Part shown: positions 35,302-45,162 of the stretch, piece by piece | Numbering within the stretch: position 1 is the stretch's first letter | Layout: each line of letters opens with the position of its first letter | Assembly (NCBI RefSeq): GCF_003289645.1 | Contig: NZ_QLYX01000002.1 | Span: forward strand, 620,001 to 684,000 | Direction: 5' to 3' | DNA: 64,000 nt | Source: Actinomadura craniellae | Lineage (GTDB): Bacteria; Actinomycetota; Actinomycetes; Streptosporangiales; Streptosporangiaceae | Notes under the pieces: generated by a model | The model's input: the letters and a program-made list of their open reading frames with translations, nothing else | Told to the model about the DNA's origin: nothing | Database searches by the model: none | Program-made: the position numbers and the translations under genes

Positions 35302-35934
35302 GTGAGCCCAGAACAGCCCGCACAGCCCGACCCGTCCCGGATGCGCGCCTCCGACGCCGATCGCGACCGGGTCGCCGACCAGTTGCGCGAAGCGCTGGCC
35401 GAGGGGCGGATCACCCCCGAAGAGCACACCGAGCGCATCGAGGCCGTCTACGCGGCGAAGACGTACGCCGAACTCGTCCCGGTCCTGGAGGACCTGCCGA
35501 CGGCGGGCGACGCGCCTGACACCGAGGTGAACCTGCGCAAGGAGACCTCTCCGCAGGCCCCCGACCGGCAGTCCCCCACCCTTGTGGCGATCTTCAGCGG
35601 CGCCGAGCGGAAGGGTCGCTGGCTGGTCGAACCGACCACCAACGTGATCACCGTGTTCGGCGGGGTGACCCTCGACTTCCGGGAGGCGGTGCTGTCACAG
35701 CGCGAAGTCACCGTCAACGTCACCTGCATCTTCGGCGGGGTGGACATCAAGGTGCCGCCCGGGGTGCGGGTCATCAACTCCAACGTCGCCATCTTCGGCG
35801 GTACCTCGGTGCCCGGCGACGATCCGCTGGAGGCCGGCGCGCCGGTGATCCGGGTCACCGGGCTGACCCTCTTCGGTGGCGTGGACGCCAAGCGCAAGTC
35901 GCTCAAGCGCCGCAGGAACGGATCCCAGGGCTGA
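35302..35934 (+). CDS. DUF1707 and LiaF-like C-terminal domain protein
   Basis: A 210-aa protein. DUF1707 (about residues 12-65) reads MRASDADRDRVADQLREALAEGRITPEEHTERIEAVYAAKTYAELVPVLEDL, the SHOCT-like helix pair common in actinomycetes. The rest (about 95-200) is a repetitive beta stretch with FGGVTLDFREA, FGGVDIKVPPGVRV and FGGTSVPGDD, like the LiaF/DUF2154 cell-wall-active antibiotic response domain, but without its membrane helices. It may be a cytosolic envelope-stress or lipid-sensing adaptor (inference). It is 98 nt after ileS with an independent -10. Confidence 0.88.
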   Translation: MSPEQPAQPDPSRMRASDADRDRVADQLREALAEGRITPEEHTERIEAVYAAKTYAELVPVLEDLPTAGDAPDTEVNLRKETSPQAPDRQSPTLVAIFSGAERKGRWLVEPTTNVITVFGGVTLDFREAVLSQREVTVNVTCIFGGVDIKVPPGVRVINSNVAIFGGTSVPGDDPLEAGAPVIRVTGLTLFGGVDAKRKSLKRRRNGSQG

Positions 35935-35964
35935 CCGGGCGGGGCACCCCGCCTCGCCCCGGTC
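35933..35964. terminator. Hairpin between convergent genes
   Basis: GACCGGG and CCCGGTC arms enclose an inner GCGGGG-CA-CCCCGC hairpin, overlapping the DUF1707 stop and facing the 35968 gene. It probably terminates both. Confidence 0.6.
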
Positions 35965-35967
35965 CTC

Positions 35968-37155
35968 TCAGGCGTGCGCCTTGTCGGGCTGGCAGACCAG
36001 GCAGGGCGTGCACCCCCGGGCCCGGGCCTCCGCCTGGCTCAGCGCCTCCAGGTCCTCGGCCTCGTCGCCGATGTCCTCGATCAGCGCGCAGTCGGCCCGG
36101 TGGTAGCGCTTGGTGCCGCTGAGGATGCGCACCTGGGGTCCGGGGTCCGGAGCTTCTCCCCCGGGCTCCTCGGGTTCGGACTTGAGCCGCCGTGGCCGCT
36201 CGGCCGCCCGCGGGGCGGAGGCGGCCGGTTCCGGACGCTGGGGAGGCGGCACGGGAGCGGCCTTCCCGCCGGCCTCCGGGGGGGTCCGATCGGCGGGATC
36301 CGCCGCGATCGGGTCCGTGGCCGGGGTACTGGGCGTGGACCACGCCGAGGGCGGGTCGCCGGCCAGTGACCCGGTTCCGAGCCGGTCGGGCTCGCGGGTG
36401 GGGGCCGGAGCGGCGGGAGGCGCCGATGGCGCGCCCAGAACGCTCGCCGGGGCCGTGGGCGGCTCCGACGCGGCGGGCGGCGGCTGCGGGGCGCTCAGCG
36501 GCGCCGCGGCGGCGGCCGTCGGCTTCTTCGCGGCGTCCTTGCCTGCCTGCTCCGCCTTCTCACCCTTCTTCGCGGGCTCCGGCTTCGCGACTCCCGCGGC
36601 GGCGCGCGCCGCCAGCGCGGTGTCGGGCAGGCAGGCGGTACAGGGGCTGAAGCCCTCTTCCTTCGCCTCGGCGTAGGTGAGCTCTTCCCGATCCCGCCCG
36701 GTGAGCTGCCGGCAACTGTCGATGTGGTAACGCTTGCGCCCCCGGACGACGTAGACGATCGCGTCCTCGGGCACCTCCGCCGACGGCGAGGGCAGCGTCA
36801 GGGTGTCGCCCGGGACCGCGTCCCCCTGCTCGGCCGGAGTCGCGGCGCCCTTGCCCTTGGCCGCGGACTTGCCCACCGCCTTCTTCTGCGCGGCCCTGGC
36901 CTTCTTCTTCCTGGTGGAGGAGGCCACCGCACTTCCCGTGCCGAAGAGCTCCCGGCGGCGCAGGAAGACCCCGAAGGACAGACAGAGCGCGGAAACGACG
37001 CTGACCGAGATCGAGATGTAGATCAGCGTCAGCGCGTCGAGTCCGAAGACCTGCGCGCTCTCTCCGTTACTCGCGACGATGCCCACGACGAGCAGGGCGA
37101 TCGCCACCACCACGAGTACGCCACTCAGGATGATCACGGGGTTTTCTCTCCTCAT
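35968..37155 (-). CDS. Membrane protein with two HxxxC...CxxC zinc-ribbon-like modules
   Basis: A 395-aa protein I do not recognise as a named family. Two transmembrane segments lie at about 8-28 and 42-65, followed by a Lys/Ala-rich stretch. Module 1 (about 138-178) has YHIDSC with H144 and C148, then PCTAC with C172 and C175. An Ala/Pro-rich linker of about 170 residues follows. Module 2 (about 348-390) repeats the layout, YHRADC (H352, C356) and PCLVC (C385, C388), with an extra Cys at 382. The pattern is like the small Cys/His domain seen in Ada-type and thermonuclease proteins. It should bind two metals in the cytosol. It lies downstream of divIVA on the same strand, so a polar growth role is possible but unproven. 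Confidence 0.72.
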   Translation of the reverse strand: MRRENPVIILSGVLVVVAIALLVVGIVASNGESAQVFGLDALTLIYISISVSVVSALCLSFGVFLRRRELFGTGSAVASSTRKKKARAAQKKAVGKSAAKGKGAATPAEQGDAVPGDTLTLPSPSAEVPEDAIVYVVRGRKRYHIDSCRQLTGRDREELTYAEAKEEGFSPCTACLPDTALAARAAAGVAKPEPAKKGEKAEQAGKDAAKKPTAAAAAPLSAPQPPPAASEPPTAPASVLGAPSAPPAAPAPTREPDRLGTGSLAGDPPSAWSTPSTPATDPIAADPADRTPPEAGGKAAPVPPPQRPEPAASAPRAAERPRRLKSEPEEPGGEAPDPGPQVRILSGTKRYHRADCALIEDIGDEAEDLEALSQAEARARGCTPCLVCQPDKAHA

Positions 37156-37272
37156 ACGGGTCGCGCACCGACCCGGTAATCACCGCACCACCGCATACCA
37201 AACACGCTCCGGACGGCAACAGTGCCATCCGCGGCGCGCGGGCCCGATGGACCGAAGCTCTCCCGTCGGGCC

Positions 37273-38202
37273 TCAGCGCCGGTCGTGCGGCGGGTTGTCG
37301 GCCGTGTGGAAGGCGCCGGTAGCGGAGTGCTGGGCATGCTGGGGCGGCTCTCCGTGCTGCGGGAACGGAGTCGGGCCGGTGGCCGTGGGCGGCGGCGCAG
37401 GCTGGCCTGCACGAACCTCTGCGTGCTGCAACACGGGCTGCGGACCGGTCTGCGGGCCTCCCTGAGCCGGCTGCGGACCCGTCTGCGGACCACCCTGGCC
37501 GGGCATGCCCGGCGGGAAGGCCCCGCCTTCGTTCGCGCCGAGTTCCAGCTCGCGGAGCTGACCCTCCAGATAGACCTTCAACCTGCTGCGGTACTCGCGC
37601 TCGAACGCCCGCAGGTTGTCGACCTCGCGCTCCAGTTCCTCGCGCTGCTGCACCAGGGAGCCCATCACCTGACGGTGCCGCTCCTGGGCGTCGCGGTCGA
37701 GGGTCTCGGCCCGCGAGCGCGCCTCGCTGACGATGTGGTCGGCCTGCCGGCGCGCCTTGCCGAGGATCTCCTCGGCCTCCCGGCGGGCCCGGCCCAGCGT
37801 CTCGTCGGCCTCGCGGCGGGCGTCGGCGATCGCCTGGTCGGCGGTCTGCTGCGCCAGCGCCAGGACGCGGGCCGCGGTGTCCATGTTGTCCTCGCCGCTG
37901 GGCGCCATGCCCAGGCTGCCGAGCGGCGCGGGCTCCGGCTCCGGCTTGGGCTCGGGACGGGGCGGCTCGGGGATCGGAGCGATGTCGGGCTTCGGCTCGA
38001 CGATGGGAGCTGCCATCGCGGGCACCTTGCCACGCAGGCATTCGGCCAGCTTGGCGCGCAGCTCCTCGTTCTCCTGGATGAGCCGGTCGAGCTCGGCCTC
38101 GACCTCGTCGAGGAAGGCGTCGACCTCCTCCTCGTCATAGCCCGGCCTCAGCCGGGTGGTACTGAACTGCTTGTTCCGCACATCGGCGGGTGTCAGTGGC
38201 AT
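37273..38202 (-). CDS. divIVA: DivIVA / Wag31 polar growth protein
   Basis: Coiled-coil protein that collects at curved poles and directs apical wall growth in actinomycetes. The 309-aa protein has the N-terminal lipid-binding domain LTPADVRNKQFSTTRLRPGYDEEEVDAFLDEVEAELDRLI (residues 3-42), a Pro/Glu-rich linker (about 60-95) and a long coiled coil (about 110-225). The tail is Gly/Gln/Pro-rich with two GGPQTGPQP units. It is 71 nt downstream of yggT and is part of the dcw run. Phosphorylation by a Ser/Thr kinase is known for relatives; the site is not evident here. Confidence 0.96.
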   Translation of the reverse strand: MPLTPADVRNKQFSTTRLRPGYDEEEVDAFLDEVEAELDRLIQENEELRAKLAECLRGKVPAMAAPIVEPKPDIAPIPEPPRPEPKPEPEPAPLGSLGMAPSGEDNMDTAARVLALAQQTADQAIADARREADETLGRARREAEEILGKARRQADHIVSEARSRAETLDRDAQERHRQVMGSLVQQREELEREVDNLRAFEREYRSRLKVYLEGQLRELELGANEGGAFPPGMPGQGGPQTGPQPAQGGPQTGPQPVLQHAEVRAGQPAPPPTATGPTPFPQHGEPPQHAQHSATGAFHTADNPPHDRR

Positions 38203-38277
38203 GTCGTCTCCTTGGCGCGCTTGGAGTCTGTCCCCAAAGGACGGTATCCGATCAGAGCCTCTGTACGAAGATGATCA

Positions 38278-38565
38278 CTACGACCAGCTCTGCACGAAGA
38301 TGATCATGACCCAGACCACAATGAAGAGCACCGTAAAGCTGAGGTCCAGTGCCACGTTACCCAGACGCACCGGCGGGAGGAAACGCCTCAGCAGCTTCAG
38401 GGGTGGATCGGTGACCGTGTACACGGCTTCGGCCAGCACGAGCACCAGCCCCGTAGGGCGCCATGATCGGGCAAACGACTGCACGGTCTCCAGGATCAAT
38501 CTCCCGATCAGCAGCAGGAGGAAGAGGTACAGAAGTACGCTCAGCACGGTTCCGACGATCGTCAC
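38278..38565 (-). CDS. YggT family membrane protein
   Basis: A 95-aa protein with two hydrophobic segments (about residues 2-22 and 70-92) and the YggT core around ADPPLKLLRRFLPPVRLGNVALDLS (typical PP-hx-R-x-hPP). Its exact role is unsettled; it is nearly always between sepF and divIVA and may link the divisome or elongasome to the membrane. GTG at 38565 is 21 nt after sepF. Confidence 0.93.
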   Translation of the reverse strand: MTIVGTVLSVLLYLFLLLLIGRLILETVQSFARSWRPTGLVLVLAEAVYTVTDPPLKLLRRFLPPVRLGNVALDLSFTVLFIVVWVMIIFVQSWS

Positions 38566-38586
38566 GGATACTCTCGCAGGTAGCTG

Positions 38587-39111
38587 TCAGCTTTGGTTGA
38601 AGAATCCACGTTCTGCCATCCGGGCCTTGTCCTCCGCCGTCACCTCCACGTTGGCGGGCGACAGGAGGAACACCTTGTTCGTAACACGCTCGATGCTCCC
38701 ATGGAGGCCGAACACGAGACCTGCCGCGAAGTCGACCAGCCGCTTGGCATCGCTGTCCATCATCTCGGTCAGGTTCATGATCACCGGAGTGCCCTCCCGG
38801 AAGTGCTCCCCGATGGTCCTCGCCTCGTTGTAGGTCCTGGGGTGCAGCGTAGTGATACGCGCAAGGTCGGAGGAACCGGAATCGTAAAGCGCTACGGAAC
38901 GTCGCTCCGTCGTCGACGCCAGGTGATGGTCCCGGTCCCGGTCCGTGGCGTCCTCGCCTCGGGTAAGCTGACCGCCGGGCTCGTCGTCGTGGCGACGCCG
39001 GCCCTGGTCGACGGCCTCGTCGTCATAGACGTCGTAGTCGTCGTACTCGTCGTAGCGGTCGTCCTCCACGAGGCCGAGGTAGACCGCCATCTTGCGCATC
39101 GCGCTGGCCAT
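38587..39111 (-). CDS. sepF: Cell division protein SepF
   Basis: Membrane anchor and bundler for FtsZ, replacing FtsA in actinobacteria. The 174-aa protein starts with the amphipathic membrane helix [16 protein letters not shown], then an acidic disordered region rich in [10 protein letters not shown], and the SepF core (about 85-170) with [35 protein letters not shown] and [19 protein letters not shown] 39111 is chosen to keep the helix MASAMRK; longer frames to 39282 add non-family sequence. FtsZ's C-terminal tail, its partner, is in the adjacent gene set. Confidence 0.97.
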   Translation of the reverse strand: MASAMRKMAVYLGLVEDDRYDEYDDYDVYDDEAVDQGRRRHDDEPGGQLTRGEDATDRDRDHHLASTTERRSVALYDSGSSDLARITTLHPRTYNEARTIGEHFREGTPVIMNLTEMMDSDAKRLVDFAAGLVFGLHGSIERVTNKVFLLSPANVEVTAEDKARMAERGFFNQS

Positions 39112-39217
39112 GTGCCCCTCCATCGTCCTGTGGGGCGGTGCCGGGTCTCCGGTGACCGCTGGTGGACTGGTCGACGTTCCGTGTCGCCTGTTCATGGCAG
39201 GCGCCACTGGGGGGACA

Positions 39218-39916
39218 TTACCTGACGATTGCCCGCCTGCCGCCGAGCAACGCCGTACCGACACGCACGTGTGTCGCGCCACACGCGATCGCCTCGGCGA
39301 GATCCCCGCTCATTCCGGCGGAGATCACCCCTGCCGCCGGATGATCTCGCCGCACCCGTGCCGCGATCTCGGCCAGCGCGGTGAACGCGGCGCGGGGGTC
39401 GGAGCCCAGCGGGGCGACCGCCATCACCCCGCCCAGATCCAGCCCTTCGGCCCCGGCGATCTCGTCGGCCAGCCGGAGGACGTCCGCCGGACGGATTCCT
39501 CCGCGCGCCTCGTCCTCGTCCAGCGCGACCTGGACCAGGCAGCGCGGCCGGCGCCCGGACCGGGCCGCGGCGGACGAGAGCGCGGCAACCAGCCGGGACC
39601 GGTCGACCGAGTGCACGACATCGGCGTAGGAGACCACCGAGCGCGCCTTGTTGGTCTGCAACTGCCCGACGAAGTGCCAGGTGAGGCCGAGCCCGGCGCA
39701 CTGCGCGACCTTGGGGCCGGCTTCCTGGTCGCGGTTCTCCGCGACGTCCGTGACGCCCAGGCCGGCCAGCAGCCGGACGTCGGAGGCGGGGAACGTCTTC
39801 GTCACCGCGACGAGCGTCACCTCGGCCGGATCGCGGCCCGCGGCGGCGCAGGCCGCGGCGATCCGGGCACGCACCTCCGCCAGTCCCGCGGCCACCTCGT
39901 CGGCGCGTCCGCTCAC
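39218..39916 (-). CDS. YggS/PROSC PLP homeostasis protein
   Basis: A single-domain PLP-binding TIM-barrel protein of 232 aa that buffers pyridoxal phosphate; not an active racemase. It shows [15 protein letters not shown] with the PLP Lys, [33 protein letters not shown], and the phosphate loop [12 protein letters not shown] with VRVGTALLG. The GTG at 39916 lies 4 nt past the ftsZ stop, so it is coupled to ftsZ. In most actinomycetes a PgeF (laccase-domain) gene sits between the two; it is missing here. Confidence 0.95.
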   Translation of the reverse strand: MSGRADEVAAGLAEVRARIAAACAAAGRDPAEVTLVAVTKTFPASDVRLLAGLGVTDVAENRDQEAGPKVAQCAGLGLTWHFVGQLQTNKARSVVSYADVVHSVDRSRLVAALSSAAARSGRRPRCLVQVALDEDEARGGIRPADVLRLADEIAGAEGLDLGGVMAVAPLGSDPRAAFTALAEIAARVRRDHPAAGVISAGMSGDLAEAIACGATHVRVGTALLGGRRAIVR

Positions 39917-39920
39917 GGAG

Positions 39921-41315
39921 TCACTTGAGGAAGTCGGGAACATCCAGGTCGTCGTCCTCGTCGAACACGACCGGCTGCCGACGGCGGGCCGGCTCCTTGT
40001 CCTTCCACCCCGGGGCCGCCGGTGAGTCGCCGTCAGTGTCGGCGGGAGCCGCCGGAGCGGGCTGGGATGTCCGCGCCGCGGTCGGCTCGCTCGCCGGCCG
40101 CGGCACATTAGGGCGCGCCGCGGACTCGGAATCGCGCTCGTCGTCGGCCGGCCGCGAGGTGGCGGGCTCGGCGGGCTCCGCGGACAGCGCCTCGCGCGGC
40201 GGTGCGGCGGGCGACGCGGCCGCGGCCTGGGCCACCGGCTGCTGCGGGGGTTCGGGCCGGGAGATCCGGCTGGGAATCGGATTCGCCGGGGCGGTGCTCG
40301 GCGGCGGGGCCGCCGCTCGGGGCGGCGGCGTCTGCAGCCGCCGGGTCTCGGGTGCGGGTTTGCTCGGCCGGCCCTCGTCGAAGCCCGCGGCGATCACCGT
40401 CACCCGGACCTCGTCGCCCAGCGCGTCGTCGATGACGGCGCCGAAGATGATGTTGGCGTCGGGGGCGGCGGCATTGGAGACGAGCTGGGCCGCCTCGTTG
40501 ATCTCGAAGAGACCGAGATCCGAACCGCCGGAGATGGACAGCAGCACGCCGTGCGCACCGTCGATGCTGGCCTCCAGCAGCGGGCTGGAGATCGCCATCT
40601 CGGCCGCGGCCACGGAGCGGTCGTCGCCGCGCGCGGAGCCGATGCCCATCAGGGCCGAACCCGCGCCGGACATGACCGACTTCACGTCGGCGAAGTCGAG
40701 GTTGATCAGACCGGGAGTGGTGATCAGGTCCGTGATGCCCTGGACACCGGAGAGCAGCACCTGGTCGGCGGCCTTGAAGGCGTCGAGCACGCTGACCTGG
40801 CGGTCGGAGATCGACAGCAGTCGGTCGTTGGGAATGACGATGAGGGTGTCGACCTCGTCGCGCAGCGTCTCGATGCCCGCCTCGGCCTGCATCGCGCGGC
40901 GCTTGCCCTCGAAGCTGAACGGCCTCGTCACCACGCCGATGGTGAGGGCGCCCAGCGAGCGGGCGATGTTGGCGACCACCGGGGCTCCGCCGGTGCCGGT
41001 ACCACCACCCTCCCCCGCGGTCACGAACACCATGTCGGCGCCCTTGAGGACCTCCTCGATCTCCTCGCGGTGATCCTCGGCCGCCTTCCGCCCCACGTCG
41101 GGGTTGGCGCCGGCCCCCAGACCGCGCGTGAGCTCGCGGCCCACGTCGAGCTTGACGTCGGCGTCACTCATCAGCAGCGCCTGGGCATCGGTGTTGATCG
41201 CGATGAACTCGACGCCCTTGAGACCCTCCTCGATCATCCGATTGACGGCGTTGACGCCGCCGCCGCCGATACCGACGACCTTGATGACCGCGAGGTAATT
41301 CTGCGGTGCTGCCAC
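39921..41315 (-). CDS. ftsZ: Cell division GTPase FtsZ
   Basis: Tubulin-like GTPase forming the Z ring. The 464-aa protein begins [26 protein letters not shown], has the tubulin signature [11 protein letters not shown] (about residues 102-112), the T7 synergy loop [11 protein letters not shown] with catalytic Asp, and a long Pro/Ala/Glu-rich linker. It ends [11 protein letters not shown], the short tail bound by SepF and FtsW. GTG 41315 is chosen from the conserved start; the frame runs on to 41441 without family sequence. Upstream is a 409-bp gap with a promoter region, as known for sporulation-controlled ftsZ genes. Confidence 0.98.
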   Translation of the reverse strand: MAAPQNYLAVIKVVGIGGGGVNAVNRMIEEGLKGVEFIAINTDAQALLMSDADVKLDVGRELTRGLGAGANPDVGRKAAEDHREEIEEVLKGADMVFVTAGEGGGTGTGGAPVVANIARSLGALTIGVVTRPFSFEGKRRAMQAEAGIETLRDEVDTLIVIPNDRLLSISDRQVSVLDAFKAADQVLLSGVQGITDLITTPGLINLDFADVKSVMSGAGSALMGIGSARGDDRSVAAAEMAISSPLLEASIDGAHGVLLSISGGSDLGLFEINEAAQLVSNAAAPDANIIFGAVIDDALGDEVRVTVIAAGFDEGRPSKPAPETRRLQTPPPRAAAPPPSTAPANPIPSRISRPEPPQQPVAQAAAASPAAPPREALSAEPAEPATSRPADDERDSESAARPNVPRPASEPTAARTSQPAPAAPADTDGDSPAAPGWKDKEPARRRQPVVFDEDDDLDVPDFLK

Positions 41316-41724
41316 GACGAGGGGCCTTTCCGCTCGCTCTATCCGACCGATCGGCCCGGTTCGGTGAACCGGTGCCGCTGCGGTGTCGCTGGACCTGGTT
41401 GTGTTCGGTTGCGAGGACGGTGACGGTACGAACCGCCCCAACCCTCACCCTCAAGTTGAGGTTTACAGTTATGTCAACTTGAAGACTGATACGGACAGTA
41501 GGGGCGCTCAACCACCAGGGTCAACTAACCCCCCGCGAACTGAGTCGGCGTGTCGCAGTGAGACCGGGTTGCCCCGGTTCGCCGCACCGAAGCCCCTCCC
41601 GACGCACCGGTCTCCCCAGATTGCCCCATCGGAGGCCGGTGAACCGTTCGACACTCGGTCAAAGACGTCCTCGTGCTCCGTCTTCGGCCCGTCTTGGTCT
41701 CTCGCATACGGAAGGTGATGATCA
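41316..41724 (-). promoter_or_regulatory. ftsQ-ftsZ intergenic region with conserved inverted repeat and TTGACA
   Basis: This 409-bp gap holds no gene. On the minus strand TTGACA lies at 41477-41472, within an inverted repeat TCAAGTTGA (41451-41459) and TCAACTTGA (41474-41482). The inner arm is itself part of a palindrome, CTCAAGTTGAG. Actinomycete ftsZ genes carry strong promoters in this gap; the repeat may be an operator or an mRNA-stem. No clean -10 at 17 nt could be fixed by eye. Confidence 0.55.
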
Positions 41725-42492
41725 TCACGAGGTGGTCACCACCTCGGGTGAGCTCACGTCGATCGACCGGGCCGACCGCCCGGCGGGCGTGCCCTGCAAC
41801 GCGTCGATCAACCGGATCTTCTCCGCGGCCCGCTCCGGCGCCCCCCAGACGACCGCCGTGCCCGCCTTCAGCCGGAGCGTGACGTCCTCCGGCCCCGGCG
41901 CCTCGATCGCCACCAGCCGCCCGGTCAGCCGGGTCGGCAGGCTCCGCAGCACGCGCAGCGCCGCGCCCGTCGCCGGATCCGCCGGTCCCGGCGCGGTCAC
42001 CACCAGCAGCGGCAGGCCGGGCCGCGCCGCGGTGTCGGTGACCGTCACGCCATGCCGGTCGAGCTGGTAGAACCGCCCGCCCCGTTCCACCGCGACCAGG
42101 GGAATCCGCTCCCGGACGACGATCCGCACCGTCGTCGGCCAGCGCCGCTCCACCCGGGCGGACTCGACCTCCCGTAGCGCCGTCACCCGGTCGCGGACCG
42201 CGCCGGTGTCCAGCCGCGCCAGCGGGTGGCCGAGCTGCACCTGGGCCGCCGCGACGAGGCGGTCGCGGGCCACCAGGTGGGTGCCCGCCACCTCCACCTG
42301 CCGGACGACCAGCAGCCGGGAGCCGAGGACCGCCCACGCGGCGGTGCCGAGCACGCCCAGCACCAACAGGGCGACGAACGCCGCCTTCCACCGGTCGAGC
42401 CGCCGCCGGGTGCGGGCCGGGCCCGGCGAGGACTCGGCGGCGGGATCGGCCTGCTCCGGCGGCTTGTCCGTTTCCGTTTCCGTGTCCGCCAT
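41725..42492 (-). CDS. ftsQ: Cell division protein FtsQ
   Basis: Bitopic membrane divisome scaffold of 255 aa: a charged cytosolic N-terminus (about 1-35), one transmembrane helix (about 36-56), a POTRA domain (LLVVRQVEVAGTHLVARDRLVAAAQVQLGHPLARLD onward) and the FtsQ beta domain with RIVVRERIPLVAVERGG. It couples FtsI/FtsW to the Z ring. ATG 42492 is 88 nt after murC; no murB between them, unlike many bacteria. Confidence 0.95.
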   Translation of the reverse strand: MADTETETDKPPEQADPAAESSPGPARTRRRLDRWKAAFVALLVLGVLGTAAWAVLGSRLLVVRQVEVAGTHLVARDRLVAAAQVQLGHPLARLDTGAVRDRVTALREVESARVERRWPTTVRIVVRERIPLVAVERGGRFYQLDRHGVTVTDTAARPGLPLLVVTAPGPADPATGAALRVLRSLPTRLTGRLVAIEAPGPEDVTLRLKAGTAVVWGAPERAAEKIRLIDALQGTPAGRSARSIDVSSPEVVTTS

Positions 42493-42580
42493 CCGCCGAT
42501 GATGGCCCGAAACGCCCGGCGGGCCGGGGATCCCACGCCGGGCGGGCTCAGGTCGGGCTCAGGTGGGACTCGGGCGGGGC

Positions 42581-44005
42581 TCAGCCGGAATCGGCCAGCC
42601 GCTGCAGGATCAGCGGGCCCAGGTCCGTCACGTCCCCGGCGCCCAGCGTGATGACGATGTCGCCCGGACGGACCAGCCCGGCCACCGTACCGGGCACCTC
42701 GGCCCGGTCGGGGACGTAGACCGTCACGGTACCGGCGGGCACGGTGTCGGCCACCAGCCGGCCCGTCACCCCCGGCTCGGGGTCCTCCCGGGCACCGTAG
42801 ACGTCGAGTACCACGGCCGTGTCGGCCAGGCCCAGCGCGGCCCCGAACTCGGCCGCGAAGAACCTGGTGCGGCTGTAGAGGTGCGGCTGGAACACCGCGA
42901 TGATCCGGCCGGCCCGGCCGGTCTCCTGAGCACGCTGCCCGGCGTAGTCGCGGGTCGCCTCCAGGTCGGCGGTCAGCTCCGTCGGATGGTGGGCGTAGCT
43001 GTCGAAGAGCTCGACCCCCGCGGTCTCCCCCTTGCGCTCCAGCCGGCGCATCGCCCCGCCGAAGCCGGCCAGCCCGTCCCGGACGGCGGAGAAGTCGCAG
43101 CCCAGCGCCCCGGCGACCGCGACCACGGCGGCCGCGTTGAGGGCGTTGTGCCGGCCGGGCACCCCCAGCGTCACCTCGCCCAGCCCTTCGACGACGAACC
43201 GCGAGCCCAGCCCGCGCGGGGTGAAGCCGATGACCCGCAGGTCGGCGTCGGCGGCCGTGCCGTAGGTCCGCACGGTCAACCCGCGGGCCCGGCCGAGATC
43301 GGCCAGTTCCACCGCCACCGGGTCGTCGGCGCCCGCGATGAGCACCCCGCCCGGCTCGATGCGGTCGACGAACCGGGCGAAGTTCTCTTTGACCTTCTCG
43401 AAGCCGCCGTAGTTGTCGAGGTGGTCCGCCTCGACATTGGTGATCACCGCGATCCGCGGCGTGTACATCAGGAACGACCCGTCGCTCTCGTCGGCCTCGG
43501 CCACGAACACGTCGCCGCTGCCCTCGTCGGCGCCCAGCCCGGTGGTGACCAGCTGGCCGCCGATGCAGTACGCCGGGTCGACTCCCGCGTGCTGCAACGC
43601 CACGGTGAGCATGGAGGTGGTCGTCGTCTTGCCGTGCGTGCCCGCCACGGCCACCGCCCGGCGGCCGATCATCAGCGCCGCCAGCGCCGCCGACCGGTGC
43701 AGCACCCGCAGCCCGCGCTCGCGGGCGGCGACCAGCTCCGGATTGGTCGGGCGGATCGCGGTGGACACCACCACGGTGTCGGCGTCGCCCAGGTACTCGG
43801 CGGCATGACCGACGAACACCTTGGCGCCCAGCCCGGCGAGCTGGCCGAGCAGGTCCGAATCGCGCGCGTCGCTGCCGGAGACCGCGATGCCCCGCTTGAG
43901 CATGATGCGCGCGATACCGGACATACCGGCGCCGCCGATCGCGATGAAGTGGACCTTGCCCAGCCGTTCGGCGGGGACGATCTCGCCGGGGTCGATCAGG
44001 CTCAT
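42581..44005 (-). CDS. murC: UDP-N-acetylmuramate--L-alanine ligase
   Basis: Adds L-Ala to UDP-MurNAc, the first Mur ligase step. The 474-aa protein has the MurC start [17 protein letters not shown], the P-loop [36 protein letters not shown] and [14 protein letters not shown], with the C-terminal ligase domain. The ATG overlaps the murG stop (ATGA). Cytosolic, Mg-ATP dependent. The ligase set is complete in this cluster (C, D, E, F). Confidence 0.97.
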   Translation of the reverse strand: MSLIDPGEIVPAERLGKVHFIAIGGAGMSGIARIMLKRGIAVSGSDARDSDLLGQLAGLGAKVFVGHAAEYLGDADTVVVSTAIRPTNPELVAARERGLRVLHRSAALAALMIGRRAVAVAGTHGKTTTTSMLTVALQHAGVDPAYCIGGQLVTTGLGADEGSGDVFVAEADESDGSFLMYTPRIAVITNVEADHLDNYGGFEKVKENFARFVDRIEPGGVLIAGADDPVAVELADLGRARGLTVRTYGTAADADLRVIGFTPRGLGSRFVVEGLGEVTLGVPGRHNALNAAAVVAVAGALGCDFSAVRDGLAGFGGAMRRLERKGETAGVELFDSYAHHPTELTADLEATRDYAGQRAQETGRAGRIIAVFQPHLYSRTRFFAAEFGAALGLADTAVVLDVYGAREDPEPGVTGRLVADTVPAGTVTVYVPDRAEVPGTVAGLVRPGDIVITLGAGDVTDLGPLILQRLADSG

Positions 44006-45096
44006 GCCCGCGCGCCCCCGCGCGCCACGTCGCGCACCATGCGGGCCAGCGTCACGTCGGCGTCGCGATGGCCGATACCCGCCGCGGCCTCGGACATCCG
44101 GGCCACCCGTGCCGGGTCGGCCAGCACCGGCAGCACGTTGCCCTGGATCCACTCCGGGGTCAGCTCGGCGTCGTCGATCAGCAGGCCGCCGCCGGCCGCG
44201 ACGACCGGCTCGGCGTTCAGCCGCTGCTCGCCGTTGCCGTGCGGCAACGGGACGTAGACGCCGGGCAACCCGACCGCCGCCAGTTCGGCGCAGGTCATCG
44301 CCCCGGCCCGGCACATGGCCATGTCGGCCGCGGCGTACGCCAGGTCCATCCGGTCGCAGTACGGCAGGGTCACGTACTGCGGGGCGTTCGGCGGCCCGGG
44401 CTCCGGCTCCTCGGTGTTCTTGGGGCCGACGATGTGCAGCACCTGGATGCCGGCCGCGCGGAACGCCGGGGCCGTGGCCACCGCCGCGCGGTTGAGGGAG
44501 CGGGCGCCCTGCGAGCCACCGAAGATCAGCAGGGTCGGCAGGTCGGGCAGCAGCCCGAAGTACGAGCGCGCCTTGTCGCCCATGGCCAGCCGGTCGAGCG
44601 AGGCGATCTCCCGGCGCAGCGGGATGCCCACGAAGGTGGACTTGGGCAACGGCGAGTCGGGGTGCGACACCGCCACGTGCTCGGTGAACCGGGCGCCCAG
44701 CCGGTTGGCCAGCCCGGCCCGCGGGTTGGCCTCGTGCACGACGATCGGCACGCGGCGCTTGCGGGCGGCGAGGTAGCCGGGGGTGGCGACGTAACCGCCG
44801 AAGCCGACCAGCACCTCGGCCCGGGTCCGGTCGAGCACCGCGGCGGCGGCGTTGATCGCGCCGCGCAACCGGCCCGGGACCGTCAGCAGCCGGGGGGTCA
44901 GCGTCCGGGGCAGCGGGACCGGCGGGATCAGCGCCAGCTCGTACCCGCGCTGGGGTACCAGGCGGGTCTCCAGCCCGCGCTCGGTGCCCAGACAGGTGAC
45001 CTCGACACTGGGATCTTCCCGGCGCAACGCGTCCGCGAGGGCCAGGGCGGGCTCGATGTGTCCAGCGGTGCCGCCGCCGGCCAGGACAACCCTCAT
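44002..45096 (-). CDS. murG: UDP-GlcNAc : lipid I N-acetylglucosaminyltransferase
   Basis: Membrane-associated GT-B enzyme forming lipid II. The 364-aa protein has the GlcNAc/lipid motifs [18 protein letters not shown] at the start, [41 protein letters not shown], and the acceptor region [30 protein letters not shown]. It starts 66 nt after ftsW and is coupled to murC. Confidence 0.97.
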   Translation of the reverse strand: MRVVLAGGGTAGHIEPALALADALRREDPSVEVTCLGTERGLETRLVPQRGYELALIPPVPLPRTLTPRLLTVPGRLRGAINAAAAVLDRTRAEVLVGFGGYVATPGYLAARKRRVPIVVHEANPRAGLANRLGARFTEHVAVSHPDSPLPKSTFVGIPLRREIASLDRLAMGDKARSYFGLLPDLPTLLIFGGSQGARSLNRAAVATAPAFRAAGIQVLHIVGPKNTEEPEPGPPNAPQYVTLPYCDRMDLAYAAADMAMCRAGAMTCAELAAVGLPGVYVPLPHGNGEQRLNAEPVVAAGGGLLIDDAELTPEWIQGNVLPVLADPARVARMSEAAAGIGHRDADVTLARMVRDVARGGARA

Positions 45097-45162
45097 GTTC
45101 GCGAACGCCTCCTCAGCGTGTCTTTCTCAGGCGCCCTCTCGGGGCAGTACTCCAACGCCTTC

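Noticed and set aside
31424-35323. 1299-residue minus-strand frame antisense to ileS
   Set aside because: It reads as Gly/Arg/Pro/His-rich shadow of ileS; only the last 94 residues (DUF167) are real.
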